DNA from: Patescibacteria group bacterium
GTDB lineage: Bacteria; Patescibacteriota; Gracilibacteria; UBA1369; PNNO01
Direction: 5' to 3'
Assembly (NCBI GenBank): GCA_018821175.1
Contig: JAHJMX010000054.1
Coordinates: forward strand, 1 to 14,861
DNA: 14,861 nt
The notes beneath the pieces are model-generated. The model had not been told where the DNA came from. It saw nothing but the letters and a program-made list of their open reading frames with translations, and did not search any database. A program made the translations under genes and the position numbers. Of the stretch, positions 5,674 through 14,239 are shown in pieces (the stretch's first letter is position 1; each line of letters opens with the position of its first letter).

Positions 5674-6489
5674 TCATTTTTTTTTGCAAACTGCCCGATT
5701 TTTTTTATTATTTTTGACAAGGTCATTCGCATAACAATGTTCAAGTTCACGTTTTCCATGAACCCCATATATACTTTCCAAGGACATTTCGCGTGCGATT
5801 TTATTTGCTCTGTATAAACTCTCAAATGTTCCAGCATCTGTCCAGCGATTTTTCAACAACTTTGCTTCAAGTTCGCCACGTTTAATATATTCATTATTAA
5901 CATCTGTGATTTCATATTCGCCGCGTCTTGAAGGGGATAATCCTGATATAATTCTAAAAACTGATGGATCGTAAAGATATAATCCAGTTACAGCATAATT
6001 TGATTTAGGAGTTTTTGGTTTTTCTTCGATATTAATTACTTTGTTTCCTTTTAATTCTGCGATTCCAAATCGATTTGCATCTTCCATTTCTTTCAAGAAA
6101 ACTTTTCCACCTTTTTGTCCTTTGAATTTGCGAATATCTTCACTCAAATCATCTTCGAAAATATTATCTCCCAATATTACCGCACAATTATCATCTCCAA
6201 CATAAGTTTTTGTTAATCCAAGGGCGTGAGCGATTCCTTCAGCTTTTTCCTGTACTCGGAATTGCAATCTACACCCGAATTTTTCTCCACTCCCAAGAAG
6301 TTGTAAAAACATTCCAGCGTATTTTGGACCAGAAATAATCAAAATATCTCTAATTCCAGCTTTTGTGAGTGTTTCCAATGGATAATAAATCATTGGTTTG
6401 TTGTAAATCGGGAGCAAATGCTTATTTGTGACTGCAGTAAGTGGTTTGAGGCGATTGCCTTCTCCTCCGGCCAATATTATTCCTTTCAT
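5674..6489 (-). CDS. rmlA: Glucose-1-phosphate thymidylyltransferase (dTDP-glucose pyrophosphorylase)
   Basis: Makes dTDP-glucose from glucose-1-phosphate and dTTP, the entry step of dTDP-deoxysugar synthesis in the cytoplasm. The 271-aa protein begins with the nucleotidyltransferase signature GGEGNRLKPLT (8-18; Asn12 where Thr is usual), followed by KHLLP (23-27). The metal/nucleotide motif LGDN is at 106-109 (Asp108), EEKP at 155-158, and the second metal-site region WTDAGTFESL at 216-225 (Asp218). The core resembles the short RmlA type of about 240 aa; the last 30 residues are a basic Lys/Asn-rich tail ending in three Lys. It stops at TGA, one of only two TGA-terminated main genes here. 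It lies 30 bp after rmlD and 35 bp before the kinase gene. Confidence 0.93.
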   Translation of the reverse strand: MKGIILAGGEGNRLKPLTAVTNKHLLPIYNKPMIYYPLETLTKAGIRDILIISGPKYAGMFLQLLGSGEKFGCRLQFRVQEKAEGIAHALGLTKTYVGDDNCAVILGDNIFEDDLSEDIRKFKGQKGGKVFLKEMEDANRFGIAELKGNKVINIEEKPKTPKSNYAVTGLYLYDPSVFRIISGLSPSRRGEYEITDVNNEYIKRGELEAKLLKNRWTDAGTFESLYRANKIAREMSLESIYGVHGKRELEHCYANDLVKNNKKNRAVCKKK

Positions 6490-6519
6490 ATTTTAATTGG
6501 TTTTAATTTAAGAAATATT

Positions 6520-7359
6520 TTAAATAATTTTTAATTCTTTCAGGTATGATGTTAGTGCGTCCAAATGATCGCGCATAGGGGGCAGTTTTGTGTTAATTAA
6601 GGTTGAAATGCGTGGTCTTTTAGCAGGTCTTGAAAATTCTTTAGAAGTAACTGGGATCAAATCTACATTAATTTTAGCTATTCTAAAAATATTTGTAGCA
6701 AAATCATACCAAGAAGTAACACGTTCATTTGTCATATGATAAATCCCGAAATCATATCCAGTTTTTACAAAATTAAACACATTTTTCGCTAAATCATGCG
6801 AATAAGTTGGTTTCCCAATTTGATCATTCACTACCGAAATCGTTTTTTTTGCATTTGCAAGCTCGAGCATAGTTTTAACAAAATTTTTACCTTGCATACC
6901 AAAAAGCCAAGAAGTTCGAATAATATAAAATTGATCAGTATTTTCCTGAATCAAAGTTTCGCCAAGTAATTTTGATTTACCATAAACATTAATTGGCCCT
7001 GTTTTGTCATTTTCAAAATATCCATCATCTTTTTCTCCATCAAAGACATAATCTGTACTGAAATACATTAGCTTGGCATCGATTTTATGGCATATCTTAG
7101 CTAAATGTTCATTTGCATGACCATTTACATCCATTACGAAGTTTTCTTTTGTTTCGCAATCATCTACATATGTAAAAGCAGCTGAATTTATTACTAAATT
7201 TGGTTTTTCTTCTTTTAAAAATTCATAAACCGCGTTTTCGTCGGTAATATCTAATCCATCATGTCCAAGGGCAATAAGGTCGATGCTTTCATCAGGTGAA
7301 AATGCCCGATTCAATTCGTTTCCAAGTAATCCATTTTTTCCAAGTAAAAGAATTTTCAT
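6520..7359 (-). CDS. rmlD: dTDP-4-dehydrorhamnose reductase
   Basis: NAD(P)H-dependent short-chain dehydrogenase-type reductase of 279 aa that reduces the 4-keto group of a dTDP-deoxysugar, normally the last step to dTDP-L-rhamnose. The Rossmann motif GKNGLLG (Gly7, 10, 13) is at the N-terminus, the RmlD hallmark STDYVFDG at 101-108, and the catalytic YxxxK at 126-130 (YGKSK), followed by RTSWLFG. I place the start at the ATG at 7359 (MKILLLG). An in-frame TTG directly before it (7360-7362) would add one residue and is less likely. It lies 13 bp after the proS stop and is presumably cotranscribed. Because no rmlC was seen beside it, its exact keto-sugar substrate is uncertain. Confidence 0.92.
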   Translation of the reverse strand: MKILLLGKNGLLGNELNRAFSPDESIDLIALGHDGLDITDENAVYEFLKEEKPNLVINSAAFTYVDDCETKENFVMDVNGHANEHLAKICHKIDAKLMYFSTDYVFDGEKDDGYFENDKTGPINVYGKSKLLGETLIQENTDQFYIIRTSWLFGMQGKNFVKTMLELANAKKTISVVNDQIGKPTYSHDLAKNVFNFVKTGYDFGIYHMTNERVTSWYDFATNIFRIAKINVDLIPVTSKEFSRPAKRPRISTLINTKLPPMRDHLDALTSYLKELKII

Positions 7360-7372
7360 CAAATATAAACTT

Positions 7373-9082
7373 TTATTTATTAGCGAATTCTATGATTTTC
7401 TCGATCAAATCCTCGATTTTAACATTGTGTGATTCAGTTGAAGTTCTTTCTTTCCATTCAACAGAATTTTCTCCGATAGTTCGTTTGCTAATTACGATTC
7501 GAAGTGGGATTCCAATTAAATCTGCATCTTTAAATTTTTCTCCTGCGCGTATATCACGGTCATCTAACAAGGTGTCGATATTTTTCTCAAGCAAAGATTT
7601 ATAGATTTTCTCTGTCATTGTTGTGACTTCTGCTTCATCTCCAAGTCGTATAATGTTAACAAGGTATGGAGCGACTGATTTTGGCCAGATAATCCCGTTT
7701 TCATCATGTGATGCTTCGACGATTGTTCCAAGTAATCTAGTATTTCCAATTCCATAACATCCCATAATAACAGTTTTTTTCACTCCATCGGAATCTGTAT
7801 ATTTCAAATCAAATGCTTCGCTAAATTTTGTCCCAAGTTTGAAAATATTTCCAGCTTCAACAGCTTTTTCTTCGGTTAATTCATGATCACATTTTGGACA
7901 TTTAAAACTAGTTCCCACTGCAACAAAATCAGCAAAATCCTTTACTTGGAAATCACGTCCTATGTTTGCACCTTTCCAATCTACGTTGATTTTATTTGCT
8001 CCTGTGACGAAGTTTTTCATCTCTTTGATTGAATTATCTCCGACGAATTCGATTGTTTCTATTTGTTGTCCATTTTCTCCGATTGGTGAGATGAAGCCTT
8101 CGATTAAGCCATATTTTTCAAGTTCATCAGATGTTAATGGGCGCAATTTTTTCTTAAAATATCTTTGTAACTTGTCTTCATTGACTTTAAAATCTCCACG
8201 GATCAAAACACCAATTGGCCCTTCATCTTCAATCATATAAACGACACTTTTTAAAATGCGCCAATCATCAACGTTGTGAGCTTTTGCGTTATCTGAAACG
8301 CTTTTTCCGCGCTCGATTTCGACTTTTTCAAGCGGTTTTTCTTCCTCATTTGACGAAGGATTCTCATATTTTCCTTCAGCGATTTCCAAATTTTGAGCAA
8401 ATTTACAATTTTTACATAAAATCATTGTATCTTCGCCGGCATCTGTGATTATAGAAAACTCATGAGAATATTTATCAGAAAAAGCTCCTCCAGAAGCCTC
8501 AAGCACATATGCCTCAACGCCGGCTCGGCGATAAACATTTAAATACGCCTCTATGGCTTTTTTGTAATAATTGTCTAAATCTTCTTCCGAAGTATGGAAA
8601 CTATACATATCTTTCATGCCGAACTCTCGTCCGCGGAGCAATCCAGATTTTGCACGTGGTTCGTTGCGGAATTTAGTTTGCAATTGATAAACAGAAAGCG
8701 GCAAATCTTTGTATGATTGAACGAATTTCTTTACTAGGGGAGTTACTGTTTCTTCATGGCTTGGCCCAAAAACGAATTCTTTTTCCCCAGCTTTAGTTTT
8801 GTAAAAAATATCATTCATCGTGATGTCGCGCCCTGTTGTTTTCCAAATATCAATTGGATGTAATGCGGGCATTAGGATTTCTTGTCCATCAATTGCATCC
8901 ATTTCTTCACGAATAATTTCATTGATTTTCTTTAGAACGCGAAGTCCAAGTGGCAAAAAAGAATAAATTCCAGACGAAAGTTTATCGATAAATCCTCCTT
9001 TTGTAAGTAATTCAGCATTTTTGCTGTTTGAATCGCATGGAACTTCATGTTTTGTCTTACCAAATAGCTTTGAGTATCGCAT
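7373..9082 (-). CDS. proS: Prolyl-tRNA synthetase, bacterial type with editing domain
   Basis: Charges tRNA-Pro with proline. Its 569 aa compare with about 570 in the canonical bacterial enzyme. The class II core shows the TxE-loop equivalent GPSHEE (106-111, Ser replacing the usual Thr), motif 2 with RNEPRAKSGLLRGREFGMKD (139-158), and motif 3 around MGCYGIGNTRL (440-450). The inserted editing (INS) domain is present between the two halves of the core, with Lys278 in ILKSVVY and a GxxxP loop (GFISP, 329-333), so Ala-tRNA-Pro editing is probably retained. Two Cys pairs, C223/C226 and C395/C398, bracket the insertion and could form a zinc ribbon. The anticodon-binding domain fills the C-terminus. 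The gene is interleaved with sugar genes: 83 bp after rmlB and 13 bp before rmlD. Confidence 0.97.
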   Translation of the reverse strand: MRYSKLFGKTKHEVPCDSNSKNAELLTKGGFIDKLSSGIYSFLPLGLRVLKKINEIIREEMDAIDGQEILMPALHPIDIWKTTGRDITMNDIFYKTKAGEKEFVFGPSHEETVTPLVKKFVQSYKDLPLSVYQLQTKFRNEPRAKSGLLRGREFGMKDMYSFHTSEEDLDNYYKKAIEAYLNVYRRAGVEAYVLEASGGAFSDKYSHEFSIITDAGEDTMILCKNCKFAQNLEIAEGKYENPSSNEEEKPLEKVEIERGKSVSDNAKAHNVDDWRILKSVVYMIEDEGPIGVLIRGDFKVNEDKLQRYFKKKLRPLTSDELEKYGLIEGFISPIGENGQQIETIEFVGDNSIKEMKNFVTGANKINVDWKGANIGRDFQVKDFADFVAVGTSFKCPKCDHELTEEKAVEAGNIFKLGTKFSEAFDLKYTDSDGVKKTVIMGCYGIGNTRLLGTIVEASHDENGIIWPKSVAPYLVNIIRLGDEAEVTTMTEKIYKSLLEKNIDTLLDDRDIRAGEKFKDADLIGIPLRIVISKRTIGENSVEWKERTSTESHNVKIEDLIEKIIEFANK

Positions 9083-9165
9083 ATTTTAAATTTTATTTAA
9101 TGTTTTTTTAAAGTCCCGAGTTGTGGGAGATAGAGCAGTGTGGATGTGTGTGCGGTGCCACAAAT

Positions 9166-10203
9166 TTATGGTCGAGAAGAGGAAAGTGGAGTTTTGCTTA
9201 TTTCTTTATGCTTTCTTTCATCCTGTTTTTCTATTAGTTTCTGGCTCCATTCCTTGTTTTTTTGATACCAGTCAAATGTTTTTGCAATACCTTCTTTGAA
9301 ATTAACTGAAGGTTTCCATCCAAGTTCTTTTTGCAATTTAGATGAATCAATCGCATATCTTCTATCATGAGCTAGTCTGTCGTTTACAAAAACAATCAAA
9401 TCCTCACTTTTGCCCAAGAAATCTAGCAGGATCTTGGTTATTTCAAGATTTGTTTTCTCATTATTTCCACCGACATTGTAAACTTCACCGATTCGTCCTT
9501 TTTCAATAACCATATCGATTGCACGGCAATGATCAATTACGTAAAGCCAATCTCTAACATTTTTTCCATCTCCATACACTGGCACATTTTTTTCTTCTGA
9601 AATTAGTTGAAAGAAATATGGGATTAATTTTTCTGGGAATTGGTAAGGCCCGTAATTATTTGAACATCGTGTGATTGTTGCTGGGAATTCATAAGTTTCA
9701 AAATAGGCTCTTACAAGCAGATCTGCAGCAGCTTTTGATGCAGCATAAGGGCAATTTGGGGCTAGGGGAGTGTTTTCTGTGAAATAATCGTTAGTATTTA
9801 TGCCAAGATCTCCATAAACTTCATCAGTTGAAACTTGATGATATCTTTTTACGTTATTTAACTTACTTGCTTCAAGCAAATTATGAGTTCCAACAATATT
9901 AGTCATCACAAAAATTCCAGGGGTTTCAATACTTCGATCTACATGAGTTTCTGCCGCAAAATTCACGACGATATCGAATTTTTCTTTTTCGAACAGATTT
10001 GTGATGAATTTTTTATCTGCAATATCACCTTCAACAAATTTAAAACGTGGATTATCTTCAATTGCACTTAAATTATCTTTATTCCCTGCATAAGTAAGTT
10101 TATCGAGAACTACAATCTCTCTATCTAAATATTGTTCCAAGTAATAATGTGCGAAGTTTGATCCGATAAATCCAGCTCCGCCTGTAATTAAGATTTTAGT
10201 CAT
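9166..10203 (-). CDS. rmlB: dTDP-glucose 4,6-dehydratase
   Basis: Converts dTDP-glucose to dTDP-4-keto-6-deoxyglucose using tightly bound NAD+. The protein is 345 aa. Rossmann motif GGAGFIG is at 8-14. The dehydratase-specific catalytic trio Thr126-Asp127-Glu128 sits in STDEVYG (125-131), and the YxxxK pair is Tyr153/Lys157 (YAASK). RCSNNYGPYQFPEKLIP follows, typical of RmlB. The C-terminal 15 or so residues are a polar tail beyond the usual end. The start ATG (10201-10203) lies inside the end of the preceding cupin gene, an 8-bp overlap that indicates translational coupling and pathway partnership. Confidence 0.96.
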   Translation of the reverse strand: MTKILITGGAGFIGSNFAHYYLEQYLDREIVVLDKLTYAGNKDNLSAIEDNPRFKFVEGDIADKKFITNLFEKEKFDIVVNFAAETHVDRSIETPGIFVMTNIVGTHNLLEASKLNNVKRYHQVSTDEVYGDLGINTNDYFTENTPLAPNCPYAASKAAADLLVRAYFETYEFPATITRCSNNYGPYQFPEKLIPYFFQLISEEKNVPVYGDGKNVRDWLYVIDHCRAIDMVIEKGRIGEVYNVGGNNEKTNLEITKILLDFLGKSEDLIVFVNDRLAHDRRYAIDSSKLQKELGWKPSVNFKEGIAKTFDWYQKNKEWSQKLIEKQDERKHKEISKTPLSSSRP

Positions 10204-10594
10204 TTTTCTTTTTGTTTAAAAAGTGGTTAAAATCTCTATCATAATCTGATGGAGTGTAATTTGTTGATGAAATAGCCATCAAAATAGCATCATCTGAAAA
10301 ATTATTAAATTCATGCCAAATGTTGGCGTCTACTTTTAATGCATCTCCTGGACCACTCAATTCTTTGGTGATCCAATCTTCTCCGTCATTTAGTTTTGCT
10401 GTTACTTTCCCTTGTATACAAACAAAAAGCTCATTTTCATTTCCATGAGAATGTCCGCCGCGGCTTCCTTTCCCGTGAAGTAAATAGTAAACGCGCTTTG
10501 GAGTCCAATTTACATAATCTTTAACTTCAATAGGGATCAAATCGCCGCTATCATCCTTGAAAATCGGGAGTTCGAAGAATTCAATTGAGCTCAT
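10196..10594 (-). CDS. FdtA/WxcM-like cupin, probable dTDP-keto-sugar isomerase
   Basis: A 132-aa single-domain cupin resembling the FdtA/QdtA/WxcM C-terminal family, whose characterised members are 3,4-ketoisomerases acting on dTDP-4-keto-6-deoxyglucose. The family pattern is visible: a K-R-V-Y-Y strand (33-37), RGGHSH (45-50) with His48 and His50 as likely active-site residues, ELFVCIQG (55-62), the IWHEF segment (92-96), and a C-terminal DYDRDFNHFL (117-126). It lies 8 bp after infB and overlaps rmlB by 8 bp. No rmlC homologue is present in the window, so this protein may supply the step between RmlB and RmlD, or divert the intermediate to another deoxysugar. RmlC itself is longer and has a different motif set. 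No aminotransferase typical of FdtA pathways is nearby. Confidence 0.82.
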   Translation of the reverse strand: MSSIEFFELPIFKDDSGDLIPIEVKDYVNWTPKRVYYLLHGKGSRGGHSHGNENELFVCIQGKVTAKLNDGEDWITKELSGPGDALKVDANIWHEFNNFSDDAILMAISSTNYTPSDYDRDFNHFLNKKKND

Positions 10595-10602
10595 TTGTCA
10601 GA

Positions 10603-12714
10603 TTAAGTTAGTGTGCGTACTTGGGTTTCTGTTTTATATACCTCCAAAACGTCTCCTTCTTGAATGTCGCTGTATCCTGCAATTCTAATTCCACATTCGT
10701 TTCCTTCTTTAAGTTCATCGACAGCTTCATCAATTCTTCTTAATGATGCGATTTGAAGTTCTCCGATAGGTTTTTCATCATCCCCACGGAAAACTCGTGC
10801 CATTGCCTTATTCTGAATTTTTCCATTACGAACTTTGCATCCGACAATAAGTTCTTTTTTTCCTGTAAAGAAAATCTTTTTAACGTCAACTTTTCCAATG
10901 ATAACCTCTACAACTTCAGGCTCAATTAATCCTGAAAGTAGAGCTTTAATATCATCTATCAATTTATAAATAATTTTATATTTAAATATTTCAACATATT
11001 CACGTCTAGCTGTGTTTTCAACTTGGTATGGAGAGTCGACATGGAATCCGATCACAAGCCCTTGGCTTGCACTTGCCATCATTACGTCGCTTTCAGTGAT
11101 ATTACCAACACCAGAATGGATTACTTTAATTGCAACTTCTTTGTCTTCAATTTTGTTCAATGATTGAATAATAGCTTCGAGTGAACCTTTTGTGTCTGCC
11201 TTTAAGACAATTTTAAGTGTTTTAAGTTTTCCACTATTAATACGGGCAATCAAATCTTTAGCTGCATTTCCTCCTGATGCTGAATTTTTTTGTCGCAATA
11301 ATTCGATTTGCATAGCTTGTGTTCGAGCTGTTTTTTCATCTTTTACAACTTGCAAAATATCTCCACTTTTTGGAGTTTTAGAAAGTCCTGCGATTAGCAC
11401 TGGCCGTGAAGGTTCTGCTTGTTTTAAATTTTTACCACTGTGATCTTTTAGGATTTTGATACGTCCATACGTAGTTCCAATTACAACATTATCCATGATC
11501 CTTAATGTCCCAGTATTGATAATTATGGTTGCAATAGGTCCTAAGCTTTTATCTAAATGTGATTCAATGACAGTTCCAACAGCCTTTCTGTTTGGATTTG
11601 CTTTTAAATTTTCTAATTCTGCAACAAGTAAAATCATGTCTAGCAAGGTGTCCATTCCTTGTCCTGTGATTGCTGATACAGGCACCATAATTGTTTTTCC
11701 ACCCCATTCTTCAGGTTGTAATCCTTGTTCTGCAAGTTCAGCTTTTACTTTATCCGGATTAGCATTCTCTTTATCCATTTTGTTTATCGCAACGATAATT
11801 GGGATTCCGGCTTCTTGAGCATGGTGAATAGCTTCAATAGTTTGCGGCTTAACTCCTTCGTCTGCAGCAACAACTAGAATTGCAATATCTGTAGCCTTAG
11901 CTCCACGAGCGCGCATTGCTGTGAAGGCTTCATGCCCCGGAGTGTCCAAGAATGTTATCTTTTTACCGTTATTCACCACTTGATAAGCCGCGATATGTTG
12001 TGTAATTCCACCTGCTTCGGTGTCTATTACGTTTGTATTTCGGATATAGTCAAGAATTTTTGTTTTTCCGTGGTCTACATGTCCCATTACGCTTACTGCA
12101 GGTGGTCTTGTCTCCAAATCATCTTGATCATCTTCTTTTAAAAGAGCCGTTAAATCTCCAGACATCATGTCTTCAATCGCAGCTTCATCACGTTTTTTCT
12201 TTAAATTTAACCCTAAATCTCCAGCAATAATTGATGCTGTATCAAAGTCAATTTGTTGATTAATATTTGCCAAAACTCCATTTTTCATCAATTCGCCAAT
12301 AACTTTAGCTGCATTTAATCCTGTTTTTTCTGCAAATTCTTTTACCGATATAACGGCAGGAATTTCAATAACATCCGGTTTATTTATTAATTGATCTAAT
12401 TGAACATCTTCTTTTTTTATCGGTTTTTTATCTTTAGATAAATCTTTTCCAGCCATTTGTTTTCTTTGCTTTTTTACAATTTCTCTGTCTAATTGTTGGT
12501 CATAAATTTCTTCATAAATTTTTGCTGCATCAGCGTCAGTTGGTTCTCCTGCATCGGCATTTGTTCCAATTTCTTCAATTAAAAGTTCAGCTAAATCATC
12601 TTCGATTGTTCTGGCCGTTTGCTTGACATCAAAACCTAGCTCAACGATCTTGTCTTTAAGATCTTTAGGGCTAATATTAAGTTGTTTTGCGATATCAGAT
12701 AATTTTTTGGACAT
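10603..12714 (-). CDS. infB: Translation initiation factor IF-2
   Basis: GTPase that delivers initiator fMet-tRNA to the ribosome and promotes subunit joining. At 703 aa it is shorter than the E. coli protein (about 890). An IF2_N-type helical domain is at residues 1-50, and a second such segment (about 117-172) precedes the G domain. The GTP-binding motifs are complete: G1 GHVDHGKT (211-218), G2 GGIT (235-238), G3 DTPG (257-260, then the His261 switch residue), G4 NKMD (311-314), and G5 SAI near 348. The elongation-factor-like domains II, III and C-terminal IV follow. The start ATG (12712-12714) has no clear Shine-Dalgarno. A weak - strand promoter candidate (TTGAAA at 12807-12802, TAATAT at 12786-12781, 15-bp spacer) lies upstream. 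It heads the - strand cluster, and the cupin gene follows after 8 bp. Confidence 0.97.
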   Translation of the reverse strand: MSKKLSDIAKQLNISPKDLKDKIVELGFDVKQTARTIEDDLAELLIEEIGTNADAGEPTDADAAKIYEEIYDQQLDREIVKKQRKQMAGKDLSKDKKPIKKEDVQLDQLINKPDVIEIPAVISVKEFAEKTGLNAAKVIGELMKNGVLANINQQIDFDTASIIAGDLGLNLKKKRDEAAIEDMMSGDLTALLKEDDQDDLETRPPAVSVMGHVDHGKTKILDYIRNTNVIDTEAGGITQHIAAYQVVNNGKKITFLDTPGHEAFTAMRARGAKATDIAILVVAADEGVKPQTIEAIHHAQEAGIPIIVAINKMDKENANPDKVKAELAEQGLQPEEWGGKTIMVPVSAITGQGMDTLLDMILLVAELENLKANPNRKAVGTVIESHLDKSLGPIATIIINTGTLRIMDNVVIGTTYGRIKILKDHSGKNLKQAEPSRPVLIAGLSKTPKSGDILQVVKDEKTARTQAMQIELLRQKNSASGGNAAKDLIARINSGKLKTLKIVLKADTKGSLEAIIQSLNKIEDKEVAIKVIHSGVGNITESDVMMASASQGLVIGFHVDSPYQVENTARREYVEIFKYKIIYKLIDDIKALLSGLIEPEVVEVIIGKVDVKKIFFTGKKELIVGCKVRNGKIQNKAMARVFRGDDEKPIGELQIASLRRIDEAVDELKEGNECGIRIAGYSDIQEGDVLEVYKTETQVRTLT

Positions 12715-12834
12715 GTCAAAAGAGCTAAGCAGAATTAAAACAGCTCAAGTCTAAGGAAAAAGCCGCAAAAAGTAAAGGTGATATTAGGGATTAAGCCTTA
12801 TTTTCAAGCTCTTGGATATGCGGGGTTTCGGGTT

Positions 12835-13947
12835 TTAAGCTATTTCTTCAATTTGGACATGTTCTGGAGATGCAAGTTTTTCAGTTTCTCTTGCGCCTGA
12901 AAGTGATTCTACTTGTGATAATTTATCTGAAAATTTTGATAATCTTTTTTCTGAATTTTCATAGCTTAATTTTGCATGTGTCATATGTTTACCAATAAGA
13001 GAGAAATCTGCTCCGAATTTTTCAAAGTCTCCACGTAATCCAGATAGGGAAGCTAGGATTTGTTTTGCTTCTTTTTCAACTTGAAAACCACGCAATCCCA
13101 TTAAAATCGTTTGTAAGTAAATGTAAAAAGTATTTGGCGAAACTGGAATGACATGTTTTGAAAATGCGTATGAGCTCAAGTTTTTCCCATCTTGTTGATC
13201 TTTTACAATCGTTTCATAGTAAACATTTTCTGCAGGAACGTACATGAGTGCAAAATCCAACGTCCCTTCATCTGGTAAAATATATTTTGTTGCAATTTCA
13301 TCAATACGTTTTTTCACGTCGCTCACAAAAACTTTTTTGAATTGAGCTTTTTCTTTTTCATGGTTTTCTTCAATCATTTTTTTGAAGTTTTCAAGCGGGA
13401 ATTTTGCATCAACTGGAATGATGTGGTTGTCACGGACATGTATTACAGCATCAACTTTTTCTCCACTTTTAAAGCCATATTGCATTGTAAATCTATTTGC
13501 AGGGAAAATTTGTGCTAGTAAATCTTGTAAAAAATATTCACCAAGTCCACCGCGCAATTTTGGGGCTTTTAGGATCTCCTGAAGGCTTGCAATATCTTTC
13601 CCTACGTCGTAAATCCTCTTATTTCCTTCTTCAATTTGCGATAGTTTGCCGGTTACCGTATTGACGGCTTTCGCAGCATTATCAAGTCTTTCTCCGACTG
13701 ATTTGTGTTGAACTTGTATCATTTCACTGTTTTCTTTCAACCTTTCATTTACTTGTCTTGTGGTTTCGTTAAGTTGAGTCAAAAGTCTATCTGTAACTTT
13801 TCCTAGAGAATCAGTGACATTTTGATTCATTCGATCTAATCTCTCACTCATTATTCCGGCATCTTGGGTATTTTTTTCACGTTTCGTGAAAAGTATTGCC
13901 GCGACGATACCTACCAAAATCCCAATAATTATATATTCAATTTGCAT
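12835..13947 (-). CDS. rmuC: RmuC-family DNA recombination/nuclease-like protein
   Basis: RmuC-family protein of 370 aa. Members limit inversions and rearrangements between short repeats, and the conserved core belongs to the PD-(D/E)xK nuclease-like fold. One N-terminal membrane segment (residues 4-20) is followed by a long coiled coil (about 33-125). The RmuC core has LKAPKLRGGLGE (126-137) and VDAVIHVRDNHIIPVDAKFP (165-184), where Asp166, Asp180 and Lys182 fit the nuclease-like motif. YVPAENVYYET lies further on. The domain order and length match the family. It is separated from infB by 120 bp, so it may be an independent unit or read through into infB. No good Shine-Dalgarno precedes the ATG at 13947. 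Confidence 0.94.
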   Translation of the reverse strand: MQIEYIIIGILVGIVAAILFTKREKNTQDAGIMSERLDRMNQNVTDSLGKVTDRLLTQLNETTRQVNERLKENSEMIQVQHKSVGERLDNAAKAVNTVTGKLSQIEEGNKRIYDVGKDIASLQEILKAPKLRGGLGEYFLQDLLAQIFPANRFTMQYGFKSGEKVDAVIHVRDNHIIPVDAKFPLENFKKMIEENHEKEKAQFKKVFVSDVKKRIDEIATKYILPDEGTLDFALMYVPAENVYYETIVKDQQDGKNLSSYAFSKHVIPVSPNTFYIYLQTILMGLRGFQVEKEAKQILASLSGLRGDFEKFGADFSLIGKHMTHAKLSYENSEKRLSKFSDKLSQVESLSGARETEKLASPEHVQIEEIA

Positions 13948-14046
13948 GAAATGGTTGTGTTTTATGTGGTGTGCAACTTAATGCATGAATCAATGCTCGA
14001 GGCTCAATCATAATACAAAAAATTTTATTTGGGAAGGAGTCGTGCA

Positions 14047-14193
14047 TTGTTTTCTGTTGTAATAGGGCTGGGAATTTCTAAACAAAGGGATTTTAGGCGA
14101 ATGGCAGGATTAGTAATACCTACACCCTCCACCATCAATTTGGAATTCTTAAAAATGTTTTTTTTGGGGGCTCTTTATTTGTATATTTTTTGA
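14047..14193 (+). CDS. Possible 48-aa small protein, unproven
   Basis: A TTG start lies 7 nt after a good Shine-Dalgarno-like AAGGAG (14034-14039) and opens a 48-codon frame ending at TGA. The predicted peptide has an N-terminal hydrophobic start, a basic middle (residues 12-18), a Pro/Thr-rich turn and a hydrophobic C-terminal end (residues 37-48). The opposite strand is also open here (14025-14135, 36 codons), so either frame may be accidental or the block may be a decayed gene. I do not recognise the family. Confidence 0.2.
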   Translation: MFSVVIGLGISKQRDFRRMAGLVIPTPSTINLEFLKMFFLGALYLYIF

Positions 14194-14214
14194 AATTTTC
14201 CGATTTCCCACTTT

Positions 14215-14239
14215 TCCCGTCCCGGGACGGGATTTTTTT
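14215..14239 (+). terminator. Perfect 18-bp GC-rich palindrome followed by T7
   Basis: TCCCGTCCCGGGACGGGA (14215-14232) is a perfect palindrome, able to form a 7-bp stem with a CCGG loop, and seven T follow at 14233-14239. It has the form of a + strand intrinsic terminator, yet no confirmed + strand gene lies before it. It could end a small transcript from the 14047 region, or be a protein-binding site. Confidence 0.55.

Noticed and set aside
9083..9165. Terminator between rmlB and proS
   Set aside because: Small stems exist (TCCC/GGGA, TGTGG/CCACA) but none is followed by a T run on the - strand.
12713..12718. Perfect TTGACA on the - strand at the infB start
   Set aside because: It overlaps the start codon, so any promoter would begin transcription inside the gene.
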